Counted from the first letter of the stretch, positions 21,529 to 32,522 are shown. The stretch is 64,000 bases of DNA from Saturnia japonica (GCA_033032175.1 CM065321.1:3680501-3744500); one strand, 5' to 3'. Notes: generated by a model not told the origin, from the sequence alone. A program made the numbers and translations.

Positions 21529-22081
21529 TTATAACTATTTCGGGCGCGTTAATTTGTCATTTTACCGTCATATTTGATAGATAATTGACTTCGTATTTTT
21601 TCTTTTTATAATATAATATGTTGGCTATCGTTTTATTGGGACATAAAACCGTATTTACGGTCGTTTTGTTTCGGCTCCTTGCGACTCAAATTGAAATATG
21701 AAAATGTCAAGAATTAATATGATAAATTTACTTCGCACTAGTATTTTTTTTATTTTGAATAACAATACTGTTGGTGTACGTTTCATTACTTGTTTTCGAC
21801 ATACTATTTTCTAAAACAATTACTTTCTAAAGAATGCATTCAAAATTTAGACACTTTGTTTAAGTGAAAAATTGTTAGGAGAAAAAGAAAATTGTATAAA
21901 ATAAATTAATGAAATTATATTTCTACAATTTTTATTATTATTTTCTGTGGTATATTAACAATCATTCGCACTCGGGGTGGAATGGACACATCGACGTCGA
22001 GACCCACGCACGACCGTCGCCGCGTCGATGGACTTCTACCCTCTCGGTGATTGTCGGCGTTTTTAGAGTGTTTACCATAAC
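21529..22081. other. No gene seen
   Basis: AT-rich except for a GC-rich patch at about 21985-22060. No supported reading frame. Confidence 0.5.
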
Positions 22082-22345
22082 TGCTTCATTAGTCTAGTGG
22101 TCCTTAGCGCGACTGTTATGCTCGAGGTCCTGGGTTCGATTCCCAGATCGAGCAAAGTGTTAATGGGTTTTTTAATGAAATTCTCAGTAGCAGCTCGGAG
22201 TTTGGCTTTGTGTCCGATTAATGACAATAGGCTGGCCACATATTACATGGGATTTAAAAAATCATACCCGGCGAACTGTTTGTCTACATTGATGCAATTC
22301 TGCTTAACCCTTCGGAGATCCTGTATCAAGATGATAGATGATAAA
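22082..22345 (+). repeat. tRNA-derived SINE, family B, full-length copy
   Basis: The head (22082-22154) folds roughly like a tRNA: a 7-base acceptor with six pairs, an A box TAGTCTAGTGG and a perfect B box GGTTCGATTCC. The body (CTCAGTAGCAGCTCGGAGTT, CCGATTAATGACAATAGGCT, ACCCGGCGAACTG) matches 44012-44262. The long conserved body makes it a SINE and not a working tRNA gene. Confidence 0.85.
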
Positions 22346-22489
22346 ATCTGATGTCAAACAGGTCAAGCGGGTTTTATTCTCAAAAGATTATTATAGGGTC
22401 GATCATTATGTGAATGTTAGTAATGTCTGGAAGTGACTCCCTTTCTGTGCATCCACTAAATTATTATTATTGTTTTTTATTAAAACTTT

Positions 22490-22640
22490 GTTATGGTTGA
22501 AAAAAAAACCCCGATGGAGTTTCTTACCGGTTGGTCTCGATGTCTGGGATGTTTTCCGAACCGGCAATAGTGTTTTAACGTTCATAAACGGCTTCTTAGG
22601 GCCTAAATTGAATAAAGTTTTTTTGTGTTTTCTTTTGATG
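22490..22640 (+). pseudogene. LINE fragment, family L, plus copy
   Basis: The reverse complement matches 52895-53000: GGGCCTAA on one side, ACCGGCAATAGTGTTTTAAC, GATGTCTGGGATGTTTTCCG and TTGGTCTCGATG. The minus-strand copy at 52927-53115 and the one at 47270-47520 carry the coding-like part with HVKRVLLSKGYY. So this is the 3' portion of the same decayed LINE. Confidence 0.6.
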
Positions 22641-22719
22641 GTATGTAATGTACTTATTATTAGGCACAGGGCAGTCACTTTGACGTATTAATATAAAAAA
22701 AGTCAAAGTTTTTACATAA

Positions 22720-23030
22720 ACTATGGTAGTTGTAGAGTGTAGAGTGATCGCGTCAATCGATACAAGTTCGAATCCCTACAATGGGCCTAAACTTTCCGCG
22801 TAGGAAAACCACGTGATGAAACCATAGCATGATGATAGATAGGGTATTAATAACACCCGCCTGGCCAGGTACAACCCTCAAGTTGAAAATCTGTCTCCAA
22901 GCACCTACGGGGTATGTTCCGGCAGCTGCACTTAAGAGCCAGTTCCCCATTAGGCTTAACGTGTTACCATCTAAGGTCATATCGTCACATAACATCACGT
23001 GAAATTATAGCCTAACGCGTCACCTATAAT
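22720..23030 (+). repeat. tRNA-derived SINE, family A
   Basis: B box AGTTCGAATCCCT near 22765, then GTGATGAAACCATAGCATGA, CGCCTGGCCAGGTAC, CTCAAGTTGAAAATCTGTC, GTTCCGGCAGCTGCACTTAA and GGCTTAACGTGTTACC. The A-box part is truncated or diverged. Confidence 0.85.
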
Positions 23031-23035
23031 GTTTT

Positions 23036-23815
23036 TTTAAAATCTGCTTAACCACCTTTGGTGTTATTTACACGTTTACTTATATTATCAAGAAATAATG
23101 TAAGAACGCTTTACAGCGTGTACCTTGAGCAAACTCGTCCATTAGCTGAGTGGCATCGCATCTCGTGGGAAGGGACCTCTTATGTCCCTAGCTTAGTATA
23201 CACCGTCCTACGTCATTAATTTTAGTAAACGATTGTTTTGCGACAAAATTTACATGATACCTTTATATCTACCGATATTTTAATTACTAATAATCTTAAT
23301 TTCATATTCACAATAGTGCTGAATTCTGTTCTAGCCGACTACGGTAAAAACTACTGAAGTTTTGTTTTTAGTCTATCTACATTTGTATAGTTCACTGTAG
23401 TTTCACTCATCCTATTTTGATGGATTTTAATCGATTCGTTTTTACGGTCCGGGTGACATTATAGAATTACATCTTATACGAACAAAAGTAATATGATGGA
23501 TGTTACATTCAAAAAAGTGGAGGTCTCTGATTCTATTTTTGCTATTGTATCGGGATGGGATGTTAAATGAAAGAGGAGAAAATTCTGAGGTCATAAATGT
23601 AAGTATAGTACAAATATAAATAAAATATACTGAGTGACAGAAAAATAATTATATACAACGTATAATATATATAATGCGTTTATGAATACTACTAACTCTA
23701 TATATGGGTAGTTCAGAATATTAATCGTGTAAACAGAAGAAACCTGTTTCGTTTTTTTCCATAGTCGGGTTACAGGTTTTTTTTTACTTTTTCATATTTA
23801 TCAAGTGCGACTATC
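23036..23815. other. No gene seen
   Basis: AT-rich DNA with no supported feature. Confidence 0.5.
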
Positions 23816-23821
23816 AAATAA

Positions 23822-24018
23822 TAGTAGATTGCACAACAAGTGAAAAAAGAGGGAATTTAATTCGAGGGATTGAGTTGGATTCCGAGAGCAGCGAAGGATT
23901 CTAGAGTAGAATCTCGAGTGCAGCGCGGGATTCTAAAGTAGAATCTTGAGCGGAGCGAGAGATACAAAGCCCGAGATTAAATTTTTCTTCACGAGTTATG
24001 TACTCTACTTTTTACTAT
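23822..24018. repeat. Palindromic repeat with internal tandem units
   Basis: The left arm (about 23822-23877) and right arm (about 23960-24018) are imperfect inverted copies, sharing AGTAGA, AAGTGAA.AAA and TTTAAT.TCG.GG. Between them a unit of about 35 bases containing GATTCTAGAGTAGAATCTCG is repeated about twice, each half itself palindromic. No coding. It has the shape of a foldback element. Confidence 0.65.
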
Positions 24019-24019
24019 T

Positions 24020-24599
24020 GATCGCGACAAAACTTCTTAGGCGGTGATACTTTTGGTTTGTCACGCTTAGAGATAAGTCAGTATAAATGCGGTAATGAAA
24101 GAAGAAATAAAGAGAGAAAGTAAGAAAGAAAGAGAGAAAATACATTGATTGCCTTTAAAATACGGGAACACAGTTTTTACAAAGAACATTAATATTTCAT
24201 TGAATACTAAAGATTAAAGAAAAAAAAGTTAAGATAAAAATGATAAAGATCGCAACCACCATATATAATACATAGTAATAAATTTATCAATGATTTTTAT
24301 TTCAAGAAGTTTCACTTCTATCACGCATATGTGCAATTTTTTATATATAATTTATGCAATTTGTTTTTTTTTCTAAATTTAAAACCTTTTTATTCTCTTG
24401 TGAGTAAAAGAATGTTTTATCCACTGTTATTGATGAATAAAATGCCCTTTTTCGAGTGACAATGGTAAAAATGAATACTACTTACTATTTAATGTGTTTA
24501 GATTTAGTTTTTAGTTTTAACAATAAAATTATTTTAATCTCTTTCTAAAAGTACTATTTTTAGTTTATTAAAGTATTACTTTCAAGGTTTCGATTTAAA
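24020..24599. other. No gene seen; purine-rich run
   Basis: A run of A and G lies at about 24097-24145. AAGAAGTTTCACTTCTAT near 24305 recurs near 28838, so part of this stretch is repetitive. Confidence 0.5.
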
Positions 24600-24722
24600 T
24601 TCAGATTTCTTTGGAGATTTCACGCTACATGGCACAGCGAAGCTGGTGAAATAGCTCCACCTTACAGAAAATTGCAGTTAAATAACCTTGTGTTTTGTTC
24701 CTGCAGTGTGTAGGGTTCCCAG

Positions 24723-25389
24723 ACGCGGGTTGCGTGCTACGCTGCATGTCGTGGCGCTGAGGGTCATCCGCGGGTACCGGTCGGTGTCTGCGGGGGCGGC
24801 CATGGTTCTTGCCGGCCGAAGAGAGTTAGGGGAGCCTCCAGCTCCCACGGAGATGGACAGGGTCCGGCGTGAGGCCCGGGAGATTGTTATTAGGAAGTGG
24901 GAGGAGGACCTGGCGGACGCGCGCTATGGACGGTATACCATAGACGCCGTCCGCCCGGTCCTCCGGGAGTGGTGCGTCAGGGAGCGGGGCTCCCTGACGT
25001 TTAGACTTGTGCAGGTGCTATCCGGACATGGTTGTTTCGGATGGCACCTGCACAAGATAGCACGGAGGGAGCCGAACACTACGTGCCACGAGTGCGGGGC
25101 TGCTGAGGATACGGCGCAGCACACTCTCTCTGAGTGTGCTGCGTGGGTGGAGCAGCGCCGCACTCTGGCCGTATCTGTTGGAGGAGATCTCTCGCTGCCG
25201 AGCGTGGTTAAAGCCATGCTCGGCAGCGAGACGGCATGGACGGAGATGGCCTCCTTCTGCGAGGAGGTCATCTCGCAGAAAGAGGCTGCGGAGAGGGTAC
25301 GCGAGGGGGATCCCCTGAGCGGCCCTCTCCGCCAAAGACGAGGGGGTGGCCGGAGGAGGCGGTTTAACCGTCAACTCCCGCCACCCTAG
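24723..25389 (+). pseudogene. R1-clade LINE ORF2, C-terminal part
   Basis: The last 220 or so codons of an R1-type endonuclease-reverse transcriptase, open to the natural stop at 25387-25389. The region reads VALRVIRGYRSVSAGAA, then KWEEDLADARYGRYT. It contains the C-terminal zinc finger typical of the R1 clade, CHECGAAEDTAQHTLSEC (C-x2-C-x8-H-x4-C). The tail is Arg/Gly-rich. The endonuclease and reverse transcriptase domains are missing through 5' truncation, so the copy cannot act by itself. The upstream ATG at 24688 lies in the target DNA and is not the gene's start. Confidence 0.9.
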
Positions 25390-25693
25390 CCGAACCAGAG
25401 GAGATGGGACGGGGGGGGGCGTCTCCTCATTGCACTGGTTCGGCAGGCGGAGGAGACGGCTATCGTGTATCATAGCTGTCTCCTAATTAGGCCGGGGCCC
25501 GGTTAGCCAGGCCGGCCGCCGGGGCGGCGTGGCTGAATGCTAACGCAGCGCCCACGTCGCCCCAGTATGGCGGCGGATGGTACACCGCGGAGATTTTTAG
25601 TGAGTATGAGTCTCACATAACCACTCGACCCCACATTCGAGTGTGTACCCATGACGGGTTTTCCTACTACGCGTTAACAAAAAAAAAAATAAA
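25390..25693 (+). other. R1-like LINE 3' UTR with terminal hairpin
   Basis: A GC-rich block with GGCCGCCGGGGCGGCG and GGCGGCGGATGGTACACCG is shared with the copy at 59.3 kb. CACTCGA (25622-25628) pairs with TCGAGTG (25637-25643); the other copy has a hairpin of different sequence at the equivalent place. Confidence 0.75.
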
Positions 25694-25789
25694 AGTGTGT
25701 AGGGTTCCCAGAGTTCTTTAGAGTATGGGATAGGGGGTTCAAGGTCGGCAACGCGTTAGTATTACCTATGGTGTTATTACAAAGTATAA

Positions 25790-26589
25790 ATAATGAAATA
25801 TGAAAAACAACATGTACAGACAGAGCTACAGATTTGTTAATATAGATAACTTTATATCTTGATTGAATATTAATATTTTAAAATAAATAAGCATGGATAC
25901 ATAATTAAAAAAATCAAGAATGAGCATTTTTTTGTATCGCAGAGTCTTTGATGATTTTAATAAATTATTGCTACGTTTCAACTATTATCGGAAAGGTTAA
26001 ATTAGATATTGCAAATTTAATGTTATGAGAAACAGCACTTTCAATACTAAAAACATTAAAACCAAAATATAATTGGATCATCGTCACGACGCGACGTGTC
26101 TTTATCGTATCGTTCGTTATAAATCGAACTACTTTGATGGTAATATAGATGCACTGAACTATATTGGTTTTCATTATTGTTGTAGGTAATAGAATGCATT
26201 TGGTTGTCGGGTGAAACTGAATTACACAACAAATTATCAAATGTCTAGTAAATTAGTACATTTTAATATTTATTTAATCTAAGATTTTACTTAAACTAAT
26301 AATCTATTTCTATACTATTAAGTATGTATATAAAATTATAACTATGGATTTGTAACGGATTTAACTTACCAACTAATTGACGGGTTTTGATGAATTTTTT
26401 TTAATAATGGTCCTTCTTATGATTACAGAAGTATGATATATATATTTAAATATACGTTCAGCTATATGTATAGACAGACACCAGCTACTAATTTGTAATA
26501 TTTTTGCGTATGTCGGCAATTTGTTTGTACTAATATCATTTTATTAGTAAAATTATTCTAATAACTAAAAGTTAATATGGAAAATTAGC
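25790..26589. other. No gene seen
   Basis: AT-rich. CATGTACAGACAGAGCTACA near 25811 recurs almost unchanged near 61299, so a short repeat tail is present. No supported gene. Confidence 0.5.
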
Positions 26590-26765
26590 TAGGTACTTAG
26601 ATCCATCTACAGAGGATTGCAGCAAAAAATCCTTGTGTTATGTTCTTGTGGTGAGTACGGTTTTCAAAGCTCCTCCAGCAAGGTCAAAGGTAAATTCAAG
26701 GTCAGCAATGTGCAAGTGATATCTCTGGTTTTACAAGCGTTCGTAGGCTACGGTAAACACTTTCC
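26590..26765 (-). repeat. Interspersed repeat D, minus copy, diverged
   Basis: CTACAGAGGATTGCAGCAAA, TTGTGTTATGTTCTTGTGG and TTCAAGGTCAGCAATGTGC match the minus copy at 24.6-25.8 kb. Confidence 0.65.
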
Positions 26766-26929
26766 GTACGCTGGTTTGCTTCCTTAGTTCTGAATAGTGA
26801 AAATAATAGTATTATTATAAAACTTTAATGATTATAGTAAACAAGAAACAATGCACCCTATTGTAATTGCTCTTCCCCCAAGTACAAATAATTTAAATTT
26901 TTCATTAGATAGCCTATTATAATACTATT

Positions 26930-27060
26930 CCTCGTGAATCTGGCTATAATATACAAAAATAACTTTTCGAATCCGACTGGTAGTTCCAGAGATTAGCGTG
27001 TTTAAACAAGCAAACAAAAAACTTTTCCGCTTTATTATATTACTATAGATTACACATATA
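26930..27060 (+). repeat. LINE-tail-like repeat M
   Basis: CGAATCCGACTGGTAGTTCC, AGAGATTAGCGTGTTTAAAC, then TTATTATATTACTATAGAT. The same order is seen at 51280-51400 and 63270-63365. Confidence 0.6.
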
Positions 27061-27794
27061 AATAAAATTAATAGACATGTGTACAGAAATGCAACCCAGT
27101 TTATAGGTACTTAACAAAATTAAAAAAAAAAATTTTAGATTGTTTCATAGCAAAGCATTAACCTCTCGGAATAAACGAGAGACGAGACAATGCCATTAAG
27201 GTTCGTGCACACTGCATCACCGAAGGTAAACCGTCATTGCCTCTATTATAAAGATTATACTGAACAGAATGGACACTTAAGTTATATTATTTTAATGACA
27301 TTGGATTCTTAACTTCTTAAAATATAAGTAGGAATATAAAAGAACAGTACTGAAAAGAAATTGTATAACGAAGAAACTTTTAAAAATAAATTTAGACCAT
27401 CATTGTATTACAAATAGATTTAAAAATAAAATAATGAGCTCGTAATTCATGATATCAAATATTGAGTTATTGGAGAGCTGCAGACACAATATGTCAAAAA
27501 GTCCATATAAGTGTCCTTTTAACATTGACTGCTTTAACTATTGAATTACGGTCGTTTTCAATAACCTATCTGTTGTTTCAGTTACTAAAGATAAACAAAT
27601 ATAACCTTCTGTCCTTACTTTTTTTTTCAATAACTTATCAATGTATAGTTTTTTGTATCTACATAATATATATGCATATTCTATAGATTAATTAAATATG
27701 AGGAAAGCCGATATCTGTCTTAACTTAAAGATAGTACTTATTATAAATGTGTAAAAATCGGGGATAGTAAGCTCAGATATGATATTAAAATCGG
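27061..27794. other. No gene seen
   Basis: AT-rich; includes the small hairpin CTCTCG / CGAGAG near 27154-27172. No supported gene. Confidence 0.45.
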
Positions 27795-28275
27795 CCGTAA
27801 GTGATAGCGTGTAAGGACACCGGATCGTTCGATGTGAATTAAAAACCCTGCAATGAACCTGAGCTTTCGGTGAAGGAAAATATAGTGGTGATGAAAATGA
27901 TGATAGCGCATTTTCTAATGACCACCTGACTAGCTACCACCGTTGGCATAGCTAGCAAATTTTCCCTTAGGGCAGCCCATAGATGTAGATACTACATCTA
28001 TGGGGTAGCCTGTGTAAACTTTTTTCTCAAGGTGAGAAGAATAATAATGATGTATGTCTTCATACTGTTGATATTTCTAGAGTGGGCAGTGAGTTCTAGT
28101 GCCCTCTTCCCTTAATTATGCCCATGGCTATCACTCTCAAGTTGAAAACCTGTCGTCAAGCATCTATATAATGTGTTCTGGCAGCTGCACTTAGCCAGTT
28201 CCACAACTAGGATTAGCATGAACTCATCTTGGGCTACATAGTTAGTTAACATCAAATGCTAAACTTATAAAGAAT
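27795..28275 (+). repeat. tRNA-derived SINE, family A, split by an insertion
   Basis: The SINE body runs GAGCTTTCGGTGAAGGAAAA, then CTAGCTACCACC; it resumes at CTCAAGTTGAAAACCTGTCG and continues to the A-rich tail. 27941-28126 is foreign. Confidence 0.8.
27941..28126. mobile_element. Candidate 186-bp MITE inside a SINE
   Basis: It is flanked by GCTACCAC (27933-27940) and GCTATCAC (28127-28134), an 8-base near-duplication. The ends share GGCATA in inverted orientation. An almost perfect hairpin lies inside: CCCATAGATGTAG (27976-27988) with CTACATCTATGGG (27992-28004). An 8-base duplication suggests hAT-like integration, but the ends are too weak to be sure. Confidence 0.45.
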
Positions 28276-29639
28276 AAAAAAATCCATTATGACTAATGAT
28301 ACAAAGTTCCTTGTACCATTAACCACTTAACTTTTCGGTACAGAAAAACGACGGTTCTGGTAGTTTTACTGACGAAAAGAAAATTCTGGGATGCACTTCA
28401 GAGCAGTGTCTTATCTATCTATGTATTTTGTAGCCTTTATCGAGGATTATTTCTCAACATTCCAGTCTCTGGGGCGCGGTAACGAGCTGACCGTCGGCCA
28501 AGCCGCAGCACTTCGCGCGCTGCACTTGGGGAATGCACAGACGTGATACAGCACAATTTATACTCTCTTGCTTTCTTGCATTTGAATTAAAATTTGATGA
28601 GAATGAGATAAAATTGAAGTTGGTAAATATTTTTCTGTTCTAGTACATTATTTCGTTCTATTTTTTTTATGCGCAGAAATTGACGAGAATAATTGGGAGT
28701 GAAATTTCAAGGACACATCACATTTAGTCACATTTCGTTACATGAGTGAGAAAGAAAATATAGCGTAGAAAGAAGAAGAAAGTTAGCTATACATTGTATA
28801 TCTAATACATAGTTTATAGTATTCGCATCTCCTATTTTAAGAAGTTTCACTTCTATTACGAGTACGGTTACTGCAATTTTTTCATAGTTCAAATTAAAAT
28901 TAATTGAATATTTTTCCACAGGTAAATGCCGTTAGTTTAGTTGCCGTGGAACAAACTCAAAATTCAGGTGTTTTCAGTCATAGTTCAGACAAATGGTCTA
29001 TAAAGCAATCTTGTAGTTTACTACACTGTGAGTGTACTTAAAAACTCTGTGGTTTACTCCGATTGTAGTCCTTTTGAAGGTCGCTTTTCGCTTCTTTCCT
29101 CCGAGTCAATATTACTCGCGTATATATCTGAAAAAGAATGAGGGGTTGAAATTTCTGAAGTATTTTTCGCACACCGATATAAGGGTTTAATGTGTGCGTG
29201 TTCCACTAAGCATTTTCTTACTTATAAATACCTACTCGATGTTCGTAGTGAATTCAAGATTTTTCTGGATATTCCGACAATAGTTATTTATACAGTTTAT
29301 AAGAATATGTATTAATTTTTTTTTTATAAATGTAGAAATGACGATCAAAGGAAAACGAATCAACATTTTTCTAGAGTATTCTATGATATGGCTCATGTAT
29401 CAGTTTTGGAAGAATATTAAATTTTTACACTAGCACTTACTACCTACTCTAAACACTTCAACGAAACAGTATACTTTCATTTTTGCTCTTTTTCAATTTA
29501 TTTTACCTTTCCAAAGTTAAAAGCTCTCTCGTATGAAAACTGTGCGAGATTTAATCCTCAACCACTTTCGTCACACTGCGAAAGCCTGAAATAATAAAAA
29601 AAACGGCTTCTCTCGTAATCATTTTTGTTTCACACTAAT
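28276..29639. other. No gene seen; GC-rich patch
   Basis: AT-rich except 28460-28550, a GC-rich patch with CTGGGGCGCGGTAACGAGCT and CACTTCGCGCGCTGCAC that I cannot assign. The part near 28838 resembles 24305. Confidence 0.45.
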
Positions 29640-29900
29640 TTTACTGGCATAGAACACAGTGGTTTTGCATGAAGTTCGGCCTGGACTTTGTAGGATTATG
29701 TTCCTCTTAAGTCCGTCACGAGCATTGCAGAACACAATTAATGGTATTGTGCGGTCATAACGGAGTCCGGTGAAGTTCTCGTTGTTCAGCTTCAGGAAAC
29801 GTAGGTGGTTACAGTATTGCATAGATATAACTGTTGAAACTCGAATCAGTTTTGATATTTTTACGTGCGAGGAATACTTCTTTTTTTGGCTACTAATCGT
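29640..29900 (-). other. Open frame, possible host exon or old element
   Basis: A minus-strand frame of about 85 codons (within 29619-29966) reads KISKLIRVSTVISMQYC, then LRFLKLNNENFTGLRYDR, then VFCNARDGLKRNIILQSPG. Its composition is less AT-rich than the flanks and more protein-like than chance frames nearby. I do not recognise a domain. Upstream it runs into a SINE, so it has no credible start there. Confidence 0.3.
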
Positions 29901-29902
29901 CT

Positions 29903-30215
29903 CCATTAGCGTTGTGGCTACAACCTCACCTGATCTTAAGTGACGATTGGCGCAAGACAGTAGCATGCCAAGCCTAGTAGATTACTGGTGCCTGCTGTAG
30001 AGGACTGCTGAAACACACCTATTGGGGCTTGGCGACAGATTTTCGTCTTGAGGGGGGTAGTTAGCCAAACGGGCATTAGAAAAAGCCATACCACCAATGC
30101 TGTGGTTTCATTACGGTGTTTTCCTTCACCGAAAGCTTCAGGCTCATTGCAGGGATTCGAACTCACGTCGATATATGATAGAATTAGTCCATAACTATAC
30201 ACAACAATCGCTAAA
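29903..30215 (-). repeat. tRNA-derived SINE, family A, minus copy
   Basis: The reverse complement shows the B box AGTTCGAATCCCTGCAATGA, the CGGTGAAGGAAAACACCGTA block, GTCGCCAAGC and the antisense of the 3' CTCACCTGATCTTAAGTGAC region. Confidence 0.85.
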
Positions 30216-30740
30216 TTAATAAAAGTTAGACGTAATAATAAATAATGTAATTAATACAAAAGCAGTATGAAATCGTAAACTTTTAGTAACGGCTTCGATG
30301 CTTGTTTAAGCCCTACTTGACCCAGCAAGTGTGTCGGGTGCAAACCTTATTACCGTGTTTAATCCTCTTATGGAGATGGTTCCACACACCCTACCCCCTT
30401 GCTACATTCCCCTACTTCGTCTCGATCTTTACTTTAATGGATGCGGTGCTTAATTATTGTACTTACATAAAAATCACTTAGCGGCACATTTTTTTTCTTT
30501 TGTTACTATGATTTCAAATATATCATTAACTAGCTTTTGCTCAGAACTTCGTTTCCATTGTCTTCTAAATCAAACGAAATGCACGCCATCTGTTATAAAT
30601 TGATTGTCTTAAAACAGAATCCTTTGCGGGAGTGCTCACAATAATTCACCAAAGTTTTATTACATTCAGATGAATAGTTTACAGATTCTTAGGGTATAAA
30701 CATACAAAAAGATATTAATTTTAATACTAGTAGTTTTTGA
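30216..30740. other. No gene seen
   Basis: Unassigned spacer between two SINEs of opposite orientation. Confidence 0.5.
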
Positions 30741-31010
30741 GCAGTGATGGCTCAGTCGTAGCGTGTACGGACACAGCGTTGATCGATGTGAATTCTAATC
30801 CCTATATAGAGCTGGAAATTTGGGTGAAGGAAAACATTGTGATGAAATGGTGTTAGGGCATTTTCTAGTCTCCTTTTGGCTAGTTACTACCCTATAGTTA
30901 TAATTCTAGTGACAAGAACCTATAATAGGTGTGTTCCGGCAGCTGCCAGCCAGTCCCCCCACTAGGCTTATCATATCCTAAAACAAAAACCTACAAAAAA
31001 GAAAAAGAAA
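30741..31010 (+). repeat. tRNA-derived SINE, family A
   Basis: GCAGTGATGGCTCAGTCGTA (A-box region), GGGTGAAGGAAAACATTGTG, TGTGTTCCGGCAGCTGCCAG, GGCTTATCATATCCTA and an A-rich tail. Confidence 0.82.
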
Positions 31011-31964
31011 AAACGAAGTTTCGGGCAAAACCTAGTATGAAATAAAAATGATACGAAACCATTTTTCAAATTTATATTAAGTAATAAATATCATATCAGT
31101 GAAGTTTTATTTATTAAATTTTATACTAAACCCGTTAATTTTTTACTATGAAAAGATAATTTTTCTCGACATTTTTTTAAATTAGCAATGTCTTATTATT
31201 CAAATTGCGCCCCAAGAATAGGAAGGACCCCGTACATTAATAAAGCGTGTAAATTAGCATTTTAATTCAAATTACTATAGTTTCATATTTTTTACCTTTA
31301 AAGGGTTTATTAAAGATACACAAGGCATTTCTTGTTACGTTTAAATTGGTTGTCCTATAAAAGGATATACATTTTTTATGAGACAAGCCATTAAGAAACG
31401 TTATCCTGTGAAGAGTATCTAACAAGATAAACGATTGGAATTCATTTGTTAACTTTGTGCAGACAGAATTAAATTAAATTTCTGTGGAATATTTTATTTG
31501 CGAAATGTTACTTATAGTTTTACTTAAACCAAACAAATGGATGGGCTTCCAAACTTTTTTATATAAACTAAGAAAATAATGTGAAACAAAACGGCTTATT
31601 AGTTTCGTAATATCAACTTTTCTCGTAATCTTGTAGTTCACATACATATTGCATAATAAAAAAAAGATGAAATGTGTCTCTCTTTAACATAAAATATCTA
31701 GGCGACCGAGCATAGCTCGGTGTGTGTCTAGGTTAATTATATTGCATATAAAAATCTTGTTTGCGTATATCAATAAACTTCTAACTTCTGAATGACTTGA
31801 CCGATTGAACTCATATTTACAACAAAAAAAAAAAATTGGTTTTACCGAGACGAGGGTTCATACATATATGTTAATATCTGTGATCTGTGTCTGTGATCGA
31901 GCCATTAACTACCAAAAAGGGCAGAACAATATAGTAATCATATCATATATTTTAAGTCTTCTTC
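31011..31964. other. No gene seen
   Basis: AT-rich. GAGCATAGCTCGG near 31712 is a small palindrome. No supported gene. Confidence 0.5.
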
Positions 31965-32100
31965 TTTTTTGTGTCCTTATCCCACAATGGGTGGGGTCGA
32001 CACAGATCTTCTTCTTCTTCTGTTCCAGCCTGTCACTCGTCATCTCTACACTCACTCCCCGTACACACATATCCTCTTTCATGCTGTTCATCTAAGTCTT
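31965..32100 (-). pseudogene. LINE-encoded C-terminal fragment
   Basis: The minus strand reads KEDMCVRGVSVEMTSDRLEQ and then CVDPTHCG. This fits the final block of an RTE-like insect LINE protein (EDM.KRG.S.EMTSDR.EWK followed by CADPT). It is only about 45 codons, so the assignment is tentative. Confidence 0.55.
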
Positions 32101-32139
32101 ATTAGGGCACCCTCATGTTAATTTTAAGTAATCTTATTA

Positions 32140-32510
32140 TATCACCCGCGGCTGCACTCGCGTGGACTACAGAACGCCGTCGATCGGGCACACGCGCATA
32201 TCGTACTATTTCCGCTCCCGGACTAAAAAGATCCTTAGAAGATAGACAAATGCCCTTGTTGACTTTTATGTCTACAATTATGTAGTAAATTAATTTGATA
32301 TATGTCTTATGGTTTACTTAGCGTAAGCCATTTAAGCACCCGAATTGATTCACCATGACCAATTTTTTCTAATTCTAATTACTTCTTATAACATCAGCTA
32401 TCTGCTAGTGAAAGTCCCTTCAAAATCGGTCCGAACTACTCGGAGATTATCTGAAACAAATAGACAGCCAGACAATAAAAAAATGTTTTTTTTTTTTGTT
32501 ATAGGTATCG
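32140..32510 (+). repeat. Interspersed repeat G, plus copy
   Basis: CACCCGCGGCTGCACTCGCG, GTCTACAATTATGTAGTAAA, CACCCGAATTGATTCACCAT, GTCCCTTCAAAATCGGTCC and AATAGACAGCCAGACAATAA, as in the copies at 3.9 and 51.4 kb. Confidence 0.78.
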
Positions 32511-32522
32511 TAAGTATATATT

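Larger units (their letters stand above)
24705..25711 (+). mobile_element. R1-like LINE, 5'-truncated, with 18-bp target duplication
   Basis: AGTGTGTAGGGTTCCCAG stands at 24705-24722 and again at 25694-25711. Between them are a coding remnant, a GC-rich 3' UTR and an A-rich tail (about 25678-25693). This is the hallmark of target-primed reverse transcription of a truncated copy. The same family occurs decayed at 59266-60265. Confidence 0.92.
24600..25785 (-). repeat. Interspersed repeat D, minus copy, split by an R1-like LINE
   Basis: The flanks 24600-24704 and 25712-25785 read as one minus-strand repeat D (AGCTCCACCTTACAGAAAAT, then TCAAGGTCGGCAACGCGTTA). The LINE at 24723-25693 splits it. 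Confidence 0.75.
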
